This document shows positions 34,367 to 42,590 of a DNA stretch of 60,259 nt, one piece after another. Each line of letters begins with the position of its first letter. Position 1 is the stretch's first letter. A program made the position numbers and the translations under genes. The stretch is taken from the IMG/VR virus record IMGVR_UViG_3300010316_001058, positions 1 through 60,259 of that record; one strand, 5' to 3'. The notes beneath the pieces are model-generated. The model made no database searches. It had not been told where the DNA came from and saw only the letters and a list, made by a program, of their open reading frames with translations. Source of the stretch: a virus.

Positions 34367-35343
34367 TTTTTTGCTCTCAATCTTATTTTTAGCGGCGATG
34401 TCTCAGCAGCGCTCACTACACTATATAGCGCATACAATTTACCGTACTTGCTAACGCAATCATCAACGTCTTCGACATCTTCTGGCCAGTCAGGTAAACT
34501 AACTCCCCATTCTTGTTCGATTGCTTGTTCCATAAGTCCCATGCCCTTGTTGTTCCTGTCTGGTACAACAATAACATCTTTATTTAATCTATTAATCAGC
34601 AACGCCTGTTGATCTGATATCTCACTTCCGTTAAACGCAACGCCTCCTAAATGACTTGCGTCAATTGGTCCTTCAGTTGCAATAACAAACATCTTCTCGT
34701 GACTCTGTTGGTCTAGGCCGAATACATAGCCAGGCTGGCTTTCCATTAAGTAACGAGGCTTGTCATTCTTATCTATGTTTCTAGCAGTCCATCCTACTAT
34801 TCTATTCTCATAGTAAAATGGTACAATCAGTCGACGCTTGTACAACGGATTGTTACACCAAAAGTAGTTGTAGCCGTCATCTAAATAGAGATTGCGCGAC
34901 GTCATGTACTGCATCACATCCCATAGTGCGCCATCGGCACAAGGGTCGTCTGTAATTTCTATAGTGTTATTAGGCAGTGCCATTGTTTCAAATTTCGGAA
35001 CAACAGTGCCAGTAGCAAACGATCTAATCTCAACGTTTTCTTTAATGCGCAATGCATCAAACGTTAGCTTAGTAATAACTTCATCTGGGACATACAGCCA
35101 ACTAAGTAACTGTCGCATTTTGTAACCAAGCTTTCTGCCTGGTTGCCAACTTGCTTTAAATCCGCAGTTGAAACAGTGATACGAAACACTATCGCCGTTT
35201 TCAATTAAGCCTGCTCTATCTTTAGTGTCTCTAGATTCGCCGTTGTGAACACAGCACGAACCTGAAAAGGTGACCCAGCCACTAGGCGTAGTTTTACGCT
35301 TAGGTGGAAGATAAGATACAAGGACTTCGCTTACAATGCTCAT
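34354..35343 (-). CDS. 61: DNA primase, T4 gp61-like
   Basis: 329 residues. N-terminal zinc-ribbon (HCFNCGFKAS with the two-Cys knuckle, plus Cys/His in GSCCVHNGE). TOPRIM domain with the Glu of VIATEGPID (about residue 220) and the DxD region VVPDRNNKGM (about 255). Together with gp41 it makes pentamer RNA primers. Distinctive basic C-terminus. Its promoter would give a leaderless mRNA, as with gp41. Confidence 0.9.
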   Translation of the reverse strand: MSIVSEVLVSYLPPKRKTTPSGWVTFSGSCCVHNGESRDTKDRAGLIENGDSVSYHCFNCGFKASWQPGRKLGYKMRQLLSWLYVPDEVITKLTFDALRIKENVEIRSFATGTVVPKFETMALPNNTIEITDDPCADGALWDVMQYMTSRNLYLDDGYNYFWCNNPLYKRRLIVPFYYENRIVGWTARNIDKNDKPRYLMESQPGYVFGLDQQSHEKMFVIATEGPIDASHLGGVAFNGSEISDQQALLINRLNKDVIVVPDRNNKGMGLMEQAIEQEWGVSLPDWPEDVEDVDDCVSKYGKLYALYSVVSAAETSPLKIRLRAKKWFY

Positions 35344-35349
35344 AATAGT

Positions 35350-35378
35350 AGTATAACATTACAGGAAAGTAAAGTCAA
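35350..35378 (-). promoter_or_regulatory. Sigma70-type promoter, leaderless gp61
   Basis: TTGACT-N17-TATACT on the minus strand, then ACTATT and ATG 35343. +1 is predicted at the start codon. Confidence 0.8.
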
Positions 35379-35410
35379 TTAGTTTATTTCTCATTGTGCA
35401 TTAGCTGCTA

Positions 35411-35647
35411 TTAAATCATCCATCCGAGGTCACTTGCAACAAAATCGCCGATCTCTTTTGAATGTCGACAGTTTGCTCTATACATCATGCCCGGACAATC
35501 ACAAGTGAAGCCTTTTTCAGTCATTTCAATTGTGTAGACTTCGCCCTTTTTCTTGCCAGCAAGTGCCCAAATACTACCAAGTTGAGGATGGTTTTTGTAG
35601 TGAGTTCCTACTGCCGGCTTGTAAACTCTAGAACCATATTTACTCAC
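35411..35647 (-). CDS. SWIM-type zinc-finger protein, 78 aa
   Basis: GFTCDCPGMMYRANCRHSKEIGDF matches CxCxnCxH, the SWIM zinc motif that binds DNA or proteins. The first half (SRVYKPAVGTHYKNHPQLG) is basic. GTG start at 35647 with GGAG 14 nt upstream in the promoter leader. Similar short SWIM proteins occur near primase in marine T4-like phages; role unknown. Confidence 0.8.
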   Translation of the reverse strand: MSKYGSRVYKPAVGTHYKNHPQLGSIWALAGKKKGEVYTIEMTEKGFTCDCPGMMYRANCRHSKEIGDFVASDLGWMI

Positions 35648-35685
35648 TGCTCTACTCCGTGCTTATCTATTTTCCCTATAATAGT

Positions 35686-35714
35686 ATTATAGCATTGCAG
35701 TCTAATAAAGTCAA
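35686..35714 (-). promoter_or_regulatory. Sigma70-type promoter, SWIM gene
   Basis: TTGACT-N17-TATAAT on the minus strand. The message starts near AGGGAAAATAG and has a 30-nt leader. Confidence 0.8.
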
Positions 35715-36506
35715 TTAGTTTCTAACTAGTACCTTAGGTAATGTTCCATCTGGGTCAGCTGTTGTTTTGATTCTTAAGAAACGGATAACACCTGTGAAGT
35801 TAGCTGGTGTAGGTTCTGTTTCAGTTCCGTCGAACGTCAGTGTCACTACGTCCGACCATACCGTAGTGCCGGTAATTGCGTTCTCTAACGTTGCTTGTAC
35901 AATTACGTCACCTACATACCCATTAGTGTATACCGCCACTGTATGAAGCGCATCGTTGTTGTTAGTGCCCGGTTCAGCGTCAACTGCGCCCGATACGTAA
36001 GGCGAGTCCAGAACGTTGTCTACTAGGTTAAAGGTTTCGATAACCTTCGATGCTTTAGGACCGGGGAATATTTCATTGCTTACCTTAATGATACCGTTGT
36101 TGCCAAAGTGCGAGTCAGTATAAGTTAGCACATCTTTACCGTCTTGATCAACAAGGATGATGCTGTATGATAGGTATTGGTATTTGAAATTCAACATTGC
36201 GTTTTCAGGTATTGTAATGCTGAACAAACCTTTGCACTTTGTAGTTGATCCATCATCAAGTGATACACCATCAATGTCCAATACTAGGTTTTTGTTTTCG
36301 TCAAAGGCAATAAATCTAGGTGTATACTGTGTTGTATCAATTGGTTTTTGATCTGCGTTAAGTAGTCTGAATTGAACTACGTTATCTATTCCTTTATATA
36401 CTTGTATATGTCTTTGATACACTGGTCTGTACTCCACTATGAATCCTGCCAAATCGGCTACAACGTTCACTCTATTATTGACTAAATATCTTGGTAACAA
36501 CTGCAT
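35715..36506 (-). CDS. Virion-type structural protein
   Basis: 263 residues, beta-rich throughout (RHIQVYKGIDNVVQFRLLNADQ, GLFSITIPENAMLNF, VVTLTFDGTETEPTPANFTGV). Patterned like marine T4-like structural proteins with an Ig-like end. A late box AATAAATA at 36512-36519 supports late expression, unlike its replication neighbours. Which virion part it forms is unknown. Confidence 0.7.
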   Translation of the reverse strand: MQLLPRYLVNNRVNVVADLAGFIVEYRPVYQRHIQVYKGIDNVVQFRLLNADQKPIDTTQYTPRFIAFDENKNLVLDIDGVSLDDGSTTKCKGLFSITIPENAMLNFKYQYLSYSIILVDQDGKDVLTYTDSHFGNNGIIKVSNEIFPGPKASKVIETFNLVDNVLDSPYVSGAVDAEPGTNNNDALHTVAVYTNGYVGDVIVQATLENAITGTTVWSDVVTLTFDGTETEPTPANFTGVIRFLRIKTTADPDGTLPKVLVRN

Positions 36507-36511
36507 AGCTA

Positions 36512-36519
36512 TATTTATT
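36512..36519 (-). promoter_or_regulatory. T4-type late promoter box
   Basis: Minus strand AATAAATA, 6 nt before the start of the structural gene. It differs from the consensus at position 1. Confidence 0.45.
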
Positions 36520-36530
36520 AAAAAGAGAAC

Positions 36531-36899
36531 ATGTTAACAAAAGATATAAAAGATAAATTCCCGTTCTTGAGCGTGGTGAAGTACGGAGGCAACGAGTATG
36601 TTGGCATCGTAATCAATCAGGATCAGTGGGTTACTAGTATGTACATTTATAGTACTTTAAAGACTATTGTCGAAAAGCAAGGGTTCTTAGAGATGGGCGA
36701 AGTATGGTGGTGGGAGTCGAATAGACTCATACCTATCAATATATTTCTAAAAAAAGAAATGGAACCATACAAGTATTCCATTATGACTATGAACTCCAAG
36801 GACGTAGATGTATCAATAGGGCCGACTGTAAATTTAAATAATCTACTTATAAAGAGGGTAAAGCGTAAGAATGTACAGCTTGTAAAGAAACCTAAGTAG
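36531..36899 (+). CDS. Conserved marine phage protein, 122 aa
   Basis: MLTKDIKDKFPFLSVVKYGGNEYVGIVINQD, with MYIYSTLKTIVEKQGFLEMGEVWWWESNR, and a basic end (KRVKRKNVQLVKKPK). I recognise this protein from marine T4-like genomes. Only plus-strand gene between 29.8 and 46.1 kb. AGAGAAC ribosome site. Function unknown. Confidence 0.75.
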   Translation: MLTKDIKDKFPFLSVVKYGGNEYVGIVINQDQWVTSMYIYSTLKTIVEKQGFLEMGEVWWWESNRLIPINIFLKKEMEPYKYSIMTMNSKDVDVSIGPTVNLNNLLIKRVKRKNVQLVKKPK

Positions 36900-37452
36900 A
36901 TAGTTGTTCGCAGATTAAATTCATGTGTACAATCACTAGCATTGCGTAGCTGTAGGCATGGCTTTTTTTGAAAAAGTATTCGTCAGTAGTTGGCTTAACC
37001 CATACATCCGACAACACTTCATCCCAGGGCTTACCGATAAGGTGCCGCTTAGCCGGCCGAATAATTGCCAGTACCGCAGCAAGTTGTTCTAAGTTTGCGG
37101 GCGGATTCTTCCTACAAATATTAGCATGGCCAGATAGGTGGAATAACTGATCTACAAATTCGTCGTGTTGCAATAATTCCCATATAGGCTCTTGCTCAGT
37201 CAACGCATTAAGATGTTCTTCGTCTCGAATATCTTTATATATGTTAACATTAAGAAAGTCTAGTTTAAAATAGTTGCGGTCTTCCGCAGTCTTGTAATCA
37301 ATAGTAGCCAGACCATCTATCGGATTGTGGGGTATTTCAGTAACGTAGATTCCTGTATTATGCTTCTTGCCGTTAGATAATTTAGCCACACGGTGCTCTA
37401 GTAATGATAAGATTTCAGATCTATTTTTGAAATCAATGTCAATATCAGGCAT
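36892..37452 (-). CDS. DnaE-derived mini-protein, 186 aa
   Basis: Starts MPDIDIDFKNRSEILSLLEH. PDxDxDF is the catalytic Asp motif of bacterial DNA polymerase III alpha (DnaE), and the C-terminus FFKKSHAYSYAMLVIVH copies the KSHAxxYA region of DnaE. Nothing of the PHP, thumb or most fingers is present. ATG 37452 is chosen since it follows the preceding stop (TAATATG) and the upstream extension is out of family. Similar small proteins recur in marine T4-like phages. Catalysis with so little of the fold is doubtful; a DNA-binding or accessory role is possible. Confidence 0.75.
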   Translation of the reverse strand: MPDIDIDFKNRSEILSLLEHRVAKLSNGKKHNTGIYVTEIPHNPIDGLATIDYKTAEDRNYFKLDFLNVNIYKDIRDEEHLNALTEQEPIWELLQHDEFVDQLFHLSGHANICRKNPPANLEQLAAVLAIIRPAKRHLIGKPWDEVLSDVWVKPTTDEYFFKKSHAYSYAMLVIVHMNLICEQLST

Positions 37453-37453
37453 A

Positions 37454-37645
37454 TTACTTGTCTTTCTTTCCGCGCTTTGCTTCGCTTTCTGCTTTAGATA
37501 ATTTGTTATTCCAGGTGTTGTTGCTAATGCCCAGTTCACTAGGCATCGGCTTTGTCTTGCCTTTTGTAACAGCGCCGCCCTTTTTAAGGAACGCATCGAT
37601 CAAGTCTTGATCAGTAGTCGGCTTAGGTCGGTGATTCATTGCCAT
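37454..37645 (-). CDS. Small basic protein, 63 aa
   Basis: MAMNHRPKPTTDQDLIDAFLKKGGAVTKGKTK, ending KLSKAESEAKRGKKDK. Lys-rich, possibly nucleic-acid binding. Coupled to the DnaE-like gene. Known as a short conserved gene in marine T4-likes. Confidence 0.7.
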   Translation of the reverse strand: MAMNHRPKPTTDQDLIDAFLKKGGAVTKGKTKPMPSELGISNNTWNNKLSKAESEAKRGKKDK

Positions 37646-37657
37646 TGAGTAGTTCCT

Positions 37658-38155
37658 TTACGTATATAACTTCTTTGCTTTAGCTACTCGTTTTGTAGCA
37701 CGGTCCCACTTGAGTTTGCTCACTCTATCTTTAATTGTAATTCCGAGCAAGTGATCCATTTCGTGAAGATATACCTTTGCACTGTATCCGTTAATCTTAG
37801 TAATCTGTTCTTCTAGATTCTCATCTAAGTAAGTTGCCAAGATTTCTTTAGGACGCTTTACTTTAACATAGACATCAGGGAAACTCAAGCAACCTTCGTC
37901 GTCAAGTGTTACATCTTCTGTATATTGCAAGATAGTTGGGTTGATAAAAATGTTAGCGTTATCTGGCGAGTCGCCAAATACAAATACTTTCTTGTCTAGT
38001 CCGATTTGATTAGCTGCTAGCCCAATGCCGCGATTGCTTATCATAAACTCAACCATTTCGTCTTTGAGTTCTTTTGGATCAAAGCCGGGATTAGTAGGAT
38101 CTACTTCCTCAACTACTTTTTCTAAAAACGGATCTGGGTAATATAATAGGTTCAT
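37658..38155 (-). CDS. def: Peptide deformylase
   Basis: 165 residues with all three deformylase motifs: GIGLAANQIG (residues 43-52), EGCLSFP with the metal Cys (about 87-93), and HEMDH (HExxH, about 129-133). It removes the N-formyl group from nascent proteins and is common in marine phages, where it may aid host photosystem or virion protein turnover. Length is typical of the short phage form. Overlaps the gene before by 4 nt. Confidence 0.95.
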   Translation of the reverse strand: MNLLYYPDPFLEKVVEEVDPTNPGFDPKELKDEMVEFMISNRGIGLAANQIGLDKKVFVFGDSPDNANIFINPTILQYTEDVTLDDEGCLSFPDVYVKVKRPKEILATYLDENLEEQITKINGYSAKVYLHEMDHLLGITIKDRVSKLKWDRATKRVAKAKKLYT

Positions 38156-38853
38156 AATTTGCTTTCTTTCACTACTTGTTTTACTAATTCAACGTCTGCT
38201 GGCGATCTCCTAAATCGTATAGCCCAGTGCTTCGGGTCTAATACAGCGTAAATCATTTCTAATTGTTCATCACTTAACTTGTTAAGCATCTCTTGTCCGC
38301 TTTCGCAATTAAGCATTAACCACGGAGATATCTTTCCATCCTTGATGTGCCATACTACGCGGTTGGGTGAAATATATTTAAAATAATGATTCCATACTGA
38401 GTCGTTTTCTTTTGCCCATTCAACCATAGTATTAACAGAACGTTCTAGTGCAGTCTCAACACCTTCCTTGCGGATAGCTTCAATGGCATACTTTTCGTAC
38501 ATAGCATCACTGCACCATTTGTCTAGTTTTGCGCCGCTGGTTACAACGTGATCAATATACTTCTCTGGATACAATGGCTTCACGTTACTTAAGAAGCTAC
38601 CAAATTTTACAAAGGCATTGTAGTACGGACTCTTGCTAAATTCAGCATATGTCTTTTCTTTTGTTGCGCCTGTGCTTAGTTTGTAAAAACGTTGAAACGC
38701 ATACAAGCCTAACTTCACTGGCTTCTCATCTCTCTGCAGCGCCCGCCGTTTCGGCTCGCACATATGATTAAACAATGTACGCTCACGAGAGTAACCTGTG
38801 TTACAATACTCGCATTTAAAAGGCTTTTCAGAGCTTGATGTTTTCGATGCCAT
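38152..38853 (-). CDS. Zinc-finger protein, 233 aa
   Basis: ATG 38853 (MASKTSSSEKPFKCEYCNTGYSRERTLFNHMCE) gives a C2HC-type finger right at the N-terminus. The rest is alpha-rich with FKYISPNRVVWHIKDGKISPW. Found in marine T4-like phages in this same cluster. Role unknown; DNA binding likely. Confidence 0.75.
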   Translation of the reverse strand: MASKTSSSEKPFKCEYCNTGYSRERTLFNHMCEPKRRALQRDEKPVKLGLYAFQRFYKLSTGATKEKTYAEFSKSPYYNAFVKFGSFLSNVKPLYPEKYIDHVVTSGAKLDKWCSDAMYEKYAIEAIRKEGVETALERSVNTMVEWAKENDSVWNHYFKYISPNRVVWHIKDGKISPWLMLNCESGQEMLNKLSDEQLEMIYAVLDPKHWAIRFRRSPADVELVKQVVKESKL

Positions 38854-39298
38854 ATTCTTCAGCCAATTGCTTGAGTTCTTTTTTTGTAGATATTCCAGCA
38901 AGTAGTTCTACCTCATCTTTCTTTAAGTGCGGATAAATTTCTTCAATCAGCTTAATTGCCTTTGAATTATTTGTACCCTTCTTTTTGTGGCCAATCCATT
39001 GATGAAATTCAATATTGCCTGTTGCTCCGCTCATACAAAGTAACTGCCACAGCAACTCAGGATGTCCACTATCTTTACCAACTCCGATATCGTTGAAGTT
39101 TTTGTTGTACTGGTAGTTAGTTAATAGTACAGCACGTTCTTGTCTTTGTCTGCTACCTTTAACCGAACTTACATATCTATTTAACAACCAAAAGCTTACG
39201 CTCTTCTTTTCTTCGTCGCTGAATTCTTTCCATGCACCTTTGTAATTCATGTCGATGCAGCCTAGTGTTTGCTTTAGTGTAAGCTTTTCGTCTGTCAT
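38828..39298 (-). CDS. Possible clamp-loader small subunit (gp62-like)
   Basis: 156 residues. HPELLWQLLCMSGATGNIEFHQWIG and the C-terminal KKELKQLAEEYGIE resemble gp62-type proteins of marine T4-likes, but no motif is decisive. Its position near UvsW fits a replication role. Overlaps the zinc-finger gene by 26 nt. gp44/gp45 are not visible in this window. Confidence 0.5.
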   Translation of the reverse strand: MTDEKLTLKQTLGCIDMNYKGAWKEFSDEEKKSVSFWLLNRYVSSVKGSRQRQERAVLLTNYQYNKNFNDIGVGKDSGHPELLWQLLCMSGATGNIEFHQWIGHKKKGTNNSKAIKLIEEIYPHLKKDEVELLAGISTKKELKQLAEEYGIENIKL

Positions 39299-39543
39299 TT
39301 TTTACCCTCACTCTTTACAATATAATACAGATTTACTAATATGTCAAACTGTTTCTGCAGAGTGACGTTATCTTTTGCTAGATCTTTCATTTCACAGAAA
39401 TCATTGTAATCAAACAAATCAGCTTCGGTGCTAGTCCTGCCTATCTCCCAGCGTGGAATGTCCGGACGACCTGCGTACCTGGCGTACTTTATATTACCTA
39501 CTCGTTCGTAAACTAATGTTTCGCCAGGTATTAGGTTTCCCAT
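39295..39543 (-). CDS. Hypothetical 82-aa protein
   Basis: MGNLIPGETLVYERVGNIKYARYAGRPDIPRWEIGR, then a helical end (LAKDNVTLQKQFDILVNLYYIV). Overlaps both neighbours by 1-4 nt. Conserved-looking in marine T4-like phages; unknown role. Confidence 0.7.
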   Translation of the reverse strand: MGNLIPGETLVYERVGNIKYARYAGRPDIPRWEIGRTSTEADLFDYNDFCEMKDLAKDNVTLQKQFDILVNLYYIVKSEGKK

Positions 39544-40316
39544 TACAAGTTTCCTTTGTAAGAATACGTTACAATATCTTTAACTAACTGCTCAAAGTCT
39601 TCTAACTTTAGCATATTAGGGCCGTCGCTCGGCGCGTTGTCTGGGTCTTCGTGTACTTCTATGAAAAAATTAGTAACGCCCAGAGCACTACCTGCACGAC
39701 AAAGATCAGGAACATACTTCCTATTACCACCCGAAGCGGTTCCAAGCCCGCCAGGTTTTTGTACAGCGTGAGTAGCATCCAAAACGATAGGGCAATCATA
39801 GGTGCCGAGCATATAGCTAATGCCAGTAAAATCCACGACGAGAGTGTTATATCCAAAACTTGTTCCCCTTTCAGTTATCCAGACTTCGGAGGCTCCTTGC
39901 GTTTTCGAGAGTATACCTTTGATATCCCACGGCGCAAGAAACTGTCCTTTTTTAATATTGACGATTTTACCTGTCGCCACGCAAGCGTTGATAAGATCTG
40001 TTTGACGGCAAAGAAAAGCAGGAACTTGATAAACATCAACACAATTATAACTATCCACATTTTTTACTTGCTCCGCATCATGTACGTCGGTTAATGTCTT
40101 GACCCCGAACATTTCCTTAATAGTTTTGAAGTCTGCCATAGTAGCACCAATGCCGTGGCCACGGATGCCATCGACACTGGTTCTGTTAGCTTTATCATAG
40201 CTGGCCTTGAAGTAATAGTCAATACCGTATAGTTCACAAACACGCTTGCATTCTTTAGCAATCGCCGCGCTTTGAGCTAGACTTTCGTGCTGGCATGGAC
40301 CAGCTATGATTCTCAT
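39543..40316 (-). CDS. kdsA: KDO-8-phosphate synthase
   Basis: 257 residues. MRIIAGPCQHESLAQSAAIA (binding of arabinose-5-P), YYFKASYDKANRTS, GVKTLTDVHDAEQ, VDVYQVPAFLCRQTDL, VNIKKGQFLAPWD, and LDATHAVQKPGG...SGGNRKYVPDL are KdsA motifs in order. It makes 3-deoxy-D-manno-octulosonate-8-P from PEP and arabinose-5-P, the precursor of LPS inner core KDO. Slightly shorter than the bacterial enzyme. Phage copies are unusual. It implies the phage boosts or alters host LPS or glycan synthesis, together with the glycan cluster at 45-54 kb. Confidence 0.92.
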   Translation of the reverse strand: MRIIAGPCQHESLAQSAAIAKECKRVCELYGIDYYFKASYDKANRTSVDGIRGHGIGATMADFKTIKEMFGVKTLTDVHDAEQVKNVDSYNCVDVYQVPAFLCRQTDLINACVATGKIVNIKKGQFLAPWDIKGILSKTQGASEVWITERGTSFGYNTLVVDFTGISYMLGTYDCPIVLDATHAVQKPGGLGTASGGNRKYVPDLCRAGSALGVTNFFIEVHEDPDNAPSDGPNMLKLEDFEQLVKDIVTYSYKGNL

Positions 40317-40669
40317 GTTTTTTTACCAATTGTTCTACGTACAATATCATCATGATTAAATTCGGCCCAATAGAGTTCAAATGCTATTCCGTCTTTAAGA
40401 CCTTCAAACTGATGAATCTTACCTGGCTTAACTTGTGTAAAGTCACCTGCTTTGAGAATTGTTTCGTCTACCAATCCTTCATTATCGCCGTCTTGCCAAA
40501 CCCGTACAATCATTTCTCCAGACTCAACAAAGAACCCATTCCACTTATACTTGTGCTCATGTTCTGAACACTTATATCCTTTGTTAAATTCAATGCGGTG
40601 AAACTCTAGTACACCGTTAGCGTGGATGAGCTCTGTTGATCCCCATATTTTACCGGCGCGAACTCCCAT
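40313..40669 (-). CDS. Cupin-fold protein
   Basis: 118 residues, single cupin barrel with CSEHEHKYKWNGFFVESGEM (metal-binding His/Glu) and KPGKIHQFEG. It resembles sugar-nucleotide-modifying cupins. Adjacent to kdsA with a 4-nt overlap, so probably a sugar enzyme or regulator of the same pathway. The GIY-YIG gene ends at its ATG. A diverged copy of its first codons lies at 41282-41317. Confidence 0.8.
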   Translation of the reverse strand: MGVRAGKIWGSTELIHANGVLEFHRIEFNKGYKCSEHEHKYKWNGFFVESGEMIVRVWQDGDNEGLVDETILKAGDFTQVKPGKIHQFEGLKDGIAFELYWAEFNHDDIVRRTIGKKT

Positions 40670-41256
40670 TATTTTTTCTCCTTACAATTATCAAAATGCC
40701 ATCTAGTCATAGACGGTTTACCTCCTTTTTTATTACAATAAGGACAAACAATTTGTTCTTTTTTGTCCCCAACAATCCCTTTATTCCACGGAATATTTCC
40801 TTCGGCAAAAGAGTGAATCTGTACCGTTTTATATTTTTTAGGTTTACTGTAATGCCCGTGCTGATCGCCACTTACTTGCGTTTTACCTAATCGAAATCCT
40901 ATAGGACAATCTTCGGTTAACATATTATCTTTTCCATTAGTAAACCAATGTTTTTCACTATGGTTTGGAGGCATACCTCCACCTTCTAATATATTCCAAC
41001 CTATTTCTTTAATAGGGCGCAGTTCGATTTCTTTAGCAATACATTCTTCTTCAGTTCCTTCAAATACGATATCTACTTCTAATTCTTTATATAAGTTGTA
41101 AACATTTTGTAAATGAGAATTAGGATGAGACTTATTACGCAATTTGTTAAAATGTCCCTGAATTCTATTGCCTCGGCCTTCGGTTACAGTTATGCCAACA
41201 TATCCTTGTGTCATTATATCATTATGTTCTTTATGTTTTATCCAATATACTTTCAT
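40669..41256 (-). CDS. GIY-YIG homing endonuclease
   Basis: About 195 residues from ATG 41256. MKVYWIKHKEHNDIMTQGYVGIT holds the Y/W-I and GYVG of the GIY-YIG core, with the Arg and Glu further on (RGNRIQGHF, TEEECIAKEIE). The C-terminus is CPYCNKKGGKPSMTRWHFDNCK, a zinc finger shared with HNH genes in this window. It sits just 5' of the cupin and downstream of a duplicated cupin N-terminus. Confidence 0.85.
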   Translation of the reverse strand: MKVYWIKHKEHNDIMTQGYVGITVTEGRGNRIQGHFNKLRNKSHPNSHLQNVYNLYKELEVDIVFEGTEEECIAKEIELRPIKEIGWNILEGGGMPPNHSEKHWFTNGKDNMLTEDCPIGFRLGKTQVSGDQHGHYSKPKKYKTVQIHSFAEGNIPWNKGIVGDKKEQIVCPYCNKKGGKPSMTRWHFDNCKEKK

Positions 41257-41281
41257 ACAAGTATTTAGCATTTTTCCTGCT

Positions 41282-41317
41282 TTTATAAATCTTTCCTGCT
41301 TTTATTCCCATTTTCAT
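41282..41317 (-). pseudogene. Duplicate 5' end of the cupin gene
   Basis: ATG 41317 reads MKMGIKAGKIY, matching MGVRAGKIW of the cupin, then diverges into other codons. It lies upstream of the GIY-YIG gene, so an insertion has separated or replaced the cupin 5' end. Confidence 0.75.
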
Positions 41318-41322
41318 TCTCC

Positions 41323-41826
41323 TTATAATAGCAGCGAATAGTCTATTAATTCGCATTGTCTTGATATATCCTTAACAAAATAAGCACACATCGGGTCATC
41401 GCCAGTTGATATTGGCACAGTTAGTAGTTGTCCATTTTTCATTTTAGGAAAGTACCATTTAACGTCTGTATAAAAGTTAACTATCTTTACTTCACCAAAA
41501 TAAGTTTTAAAGCTTGAACGTGGATTAAAGAGGAAAGCCTCAAACCCTCTGTCGTTTAAACTAGTTAGCGGAAGTACCTCTAGGTCGTTGCTGCTTTCGG
41601 AACACCCTACCGCTATACTCCAATCTACAGGCATTGGTATCTCGAATCCGTTAATTTCTAGTATCATTGCCGGAGCACTAAAGCTTTCTAGAAAAATTAA
41701 TGGTATAAAGAAGAAGTCAGGTTCTGCTGGATTTGAATTATCCAATACTGAAAATCTTACGTCATCAACTTGTTCCGGAAGTGTGTCTAGTTCTAGGCAT
41801 TTGTTTTCTAATGTTAATATTCTCAT
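41323..41826 (-). CDS. Conserved marine phage protein, 167 aa
   Basis: MRILTLENKCLELDTLPEQVDDVRFSVLDNSNP, then a beta-rich middle (MILEINGFEIPMPVDWSIAVG) and KTYFGEVKIVNFYTDVKW. Known to me from marine T4-like genomes beside UvsW; unknown function. Transcribed after the HNH gene. Confidence 0.7.
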   Translation of the reverse strand: MRILTLENKCLELDTLPEQVDDVRFSVLDNSNPAEPDFFFIPLIFLESFSAPAMILEINGFEIPMPVDWSIAVGCSESSNDLEVLPLTSLNDRGFEAFLFNPRSSFKTYFGEVKIVNFYTDVKWYFPKMKNGQLLTVPISTGDDPMCAYFVKDISRQCELIDYSLLL

Positions 41827-41827
41827 T

Positions 41828-42547
41828 TTATTTCCAATCTACTTTTTCTATTGTGCAAAACTTAACATGTCTTGCAGTAACATTCTTTTTATTACAAGAT
41901 GGACAACTATCTACTCTTTTTTGCGGGCCGCGTTTTCCTTGCATGTTCTTACTCATTTTTTCACGAGTCTCAGCAGAATGTGTTTTTCCTAACATCCCCG
42001 AAGGCTTTCCTTCTTTAGTTTTAGATATTTTTTCTTTTACAGATTTTGCCTTTTCTGCACCGTATCTTTCTTCTAAAGATTTGTTAGAATACAATTCTTT
42101 TAATTTTTCTTTAGCAGTTTCTGAATATTCTTGTAATCCAACCTTGCCTTTATTCCACGGAGTTCTTCCTATATTAGATTCACTTATTTTTTGACGCATT
42201 TCTTTAGTATAAACTCTATTGCTATTTGCTTCTGCTATTGCAGTTCTAGCAATATCAAATTGCCTGCTAGTTAGATTTCTTTTTTGCTTGGAGTTTTGCT
42301 GTACAAATTTTCCTAATGCATTTTGCATTTTCTTTTTATAAAAAGTTTCGGTTGTGCATTTAGTAAGTAACCAGTGACAAATAAAGTGCTCTCTTGCAGT
42401 TAAATCTACTAAGTTTTCTTTATTGTTACTTCCGCCCATACATTTAGGAATAATATGATGTCTTTCTTTATATTCAGTTAAATCTCTATTTTTAGCATTT
42501 TCTATGATCATATCGTACCATTTTTTATATTTGTTGTTAGTAAACAT
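41828..42547 (-). CDS. HNH homing endonuclease
   Basis: 239 residues. NKYKKWYDMIIENAK opens the protein. HNH core ERHHIIPKCMGGSNNKENLVDLTAREHFICHWLL (catalytic HH, N, H). NUMOD-type repeats (KMQGKRGPQKR). The last codons FCTIEKVDWK repeat the uvsW 3' end (FTIEKVDWQK) but with different codons. A late box CATAAATA at 42565-42572 precedes it. Located directly 3' of uvsW. Confidence 0.9.
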   Translation of the reverse strand: MFTNNKYKKWYDMIIENAKNRDLTEYKERHHIIPKCMGGSNNKENLVDLTAREHFICHWLLTKCTTETFYKKKMQNALGKFVQQNSKQKRNLTSRQFDIARTAIAEANSNRVYTKEMRQKISESNIGRTPWNKGKVGLQEYSETAKEKLKELYSNKSLEERYGAEKAKSVKEKISKTKEGKPSGMLGKTHSAETREKMSKNMQGKRGPQKRVDSCPSCNKKNVTARHVKFCTIEKVDWK

Positions 42548-42564
42548 AATATACTCCTTTAGTA

Positions 42565-42572
42565 TATTTATG
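42565..42572 (-). promoter_or_regulatory. T4-type late promoter box
   Basis: Minus strand CATAAATA, 18 nt before the HNH start. It gives the homing gene its own late expression. Confidence 0.55.
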
Positions 42573-42590
42573 CTTTCTGGTAAAACTTTT

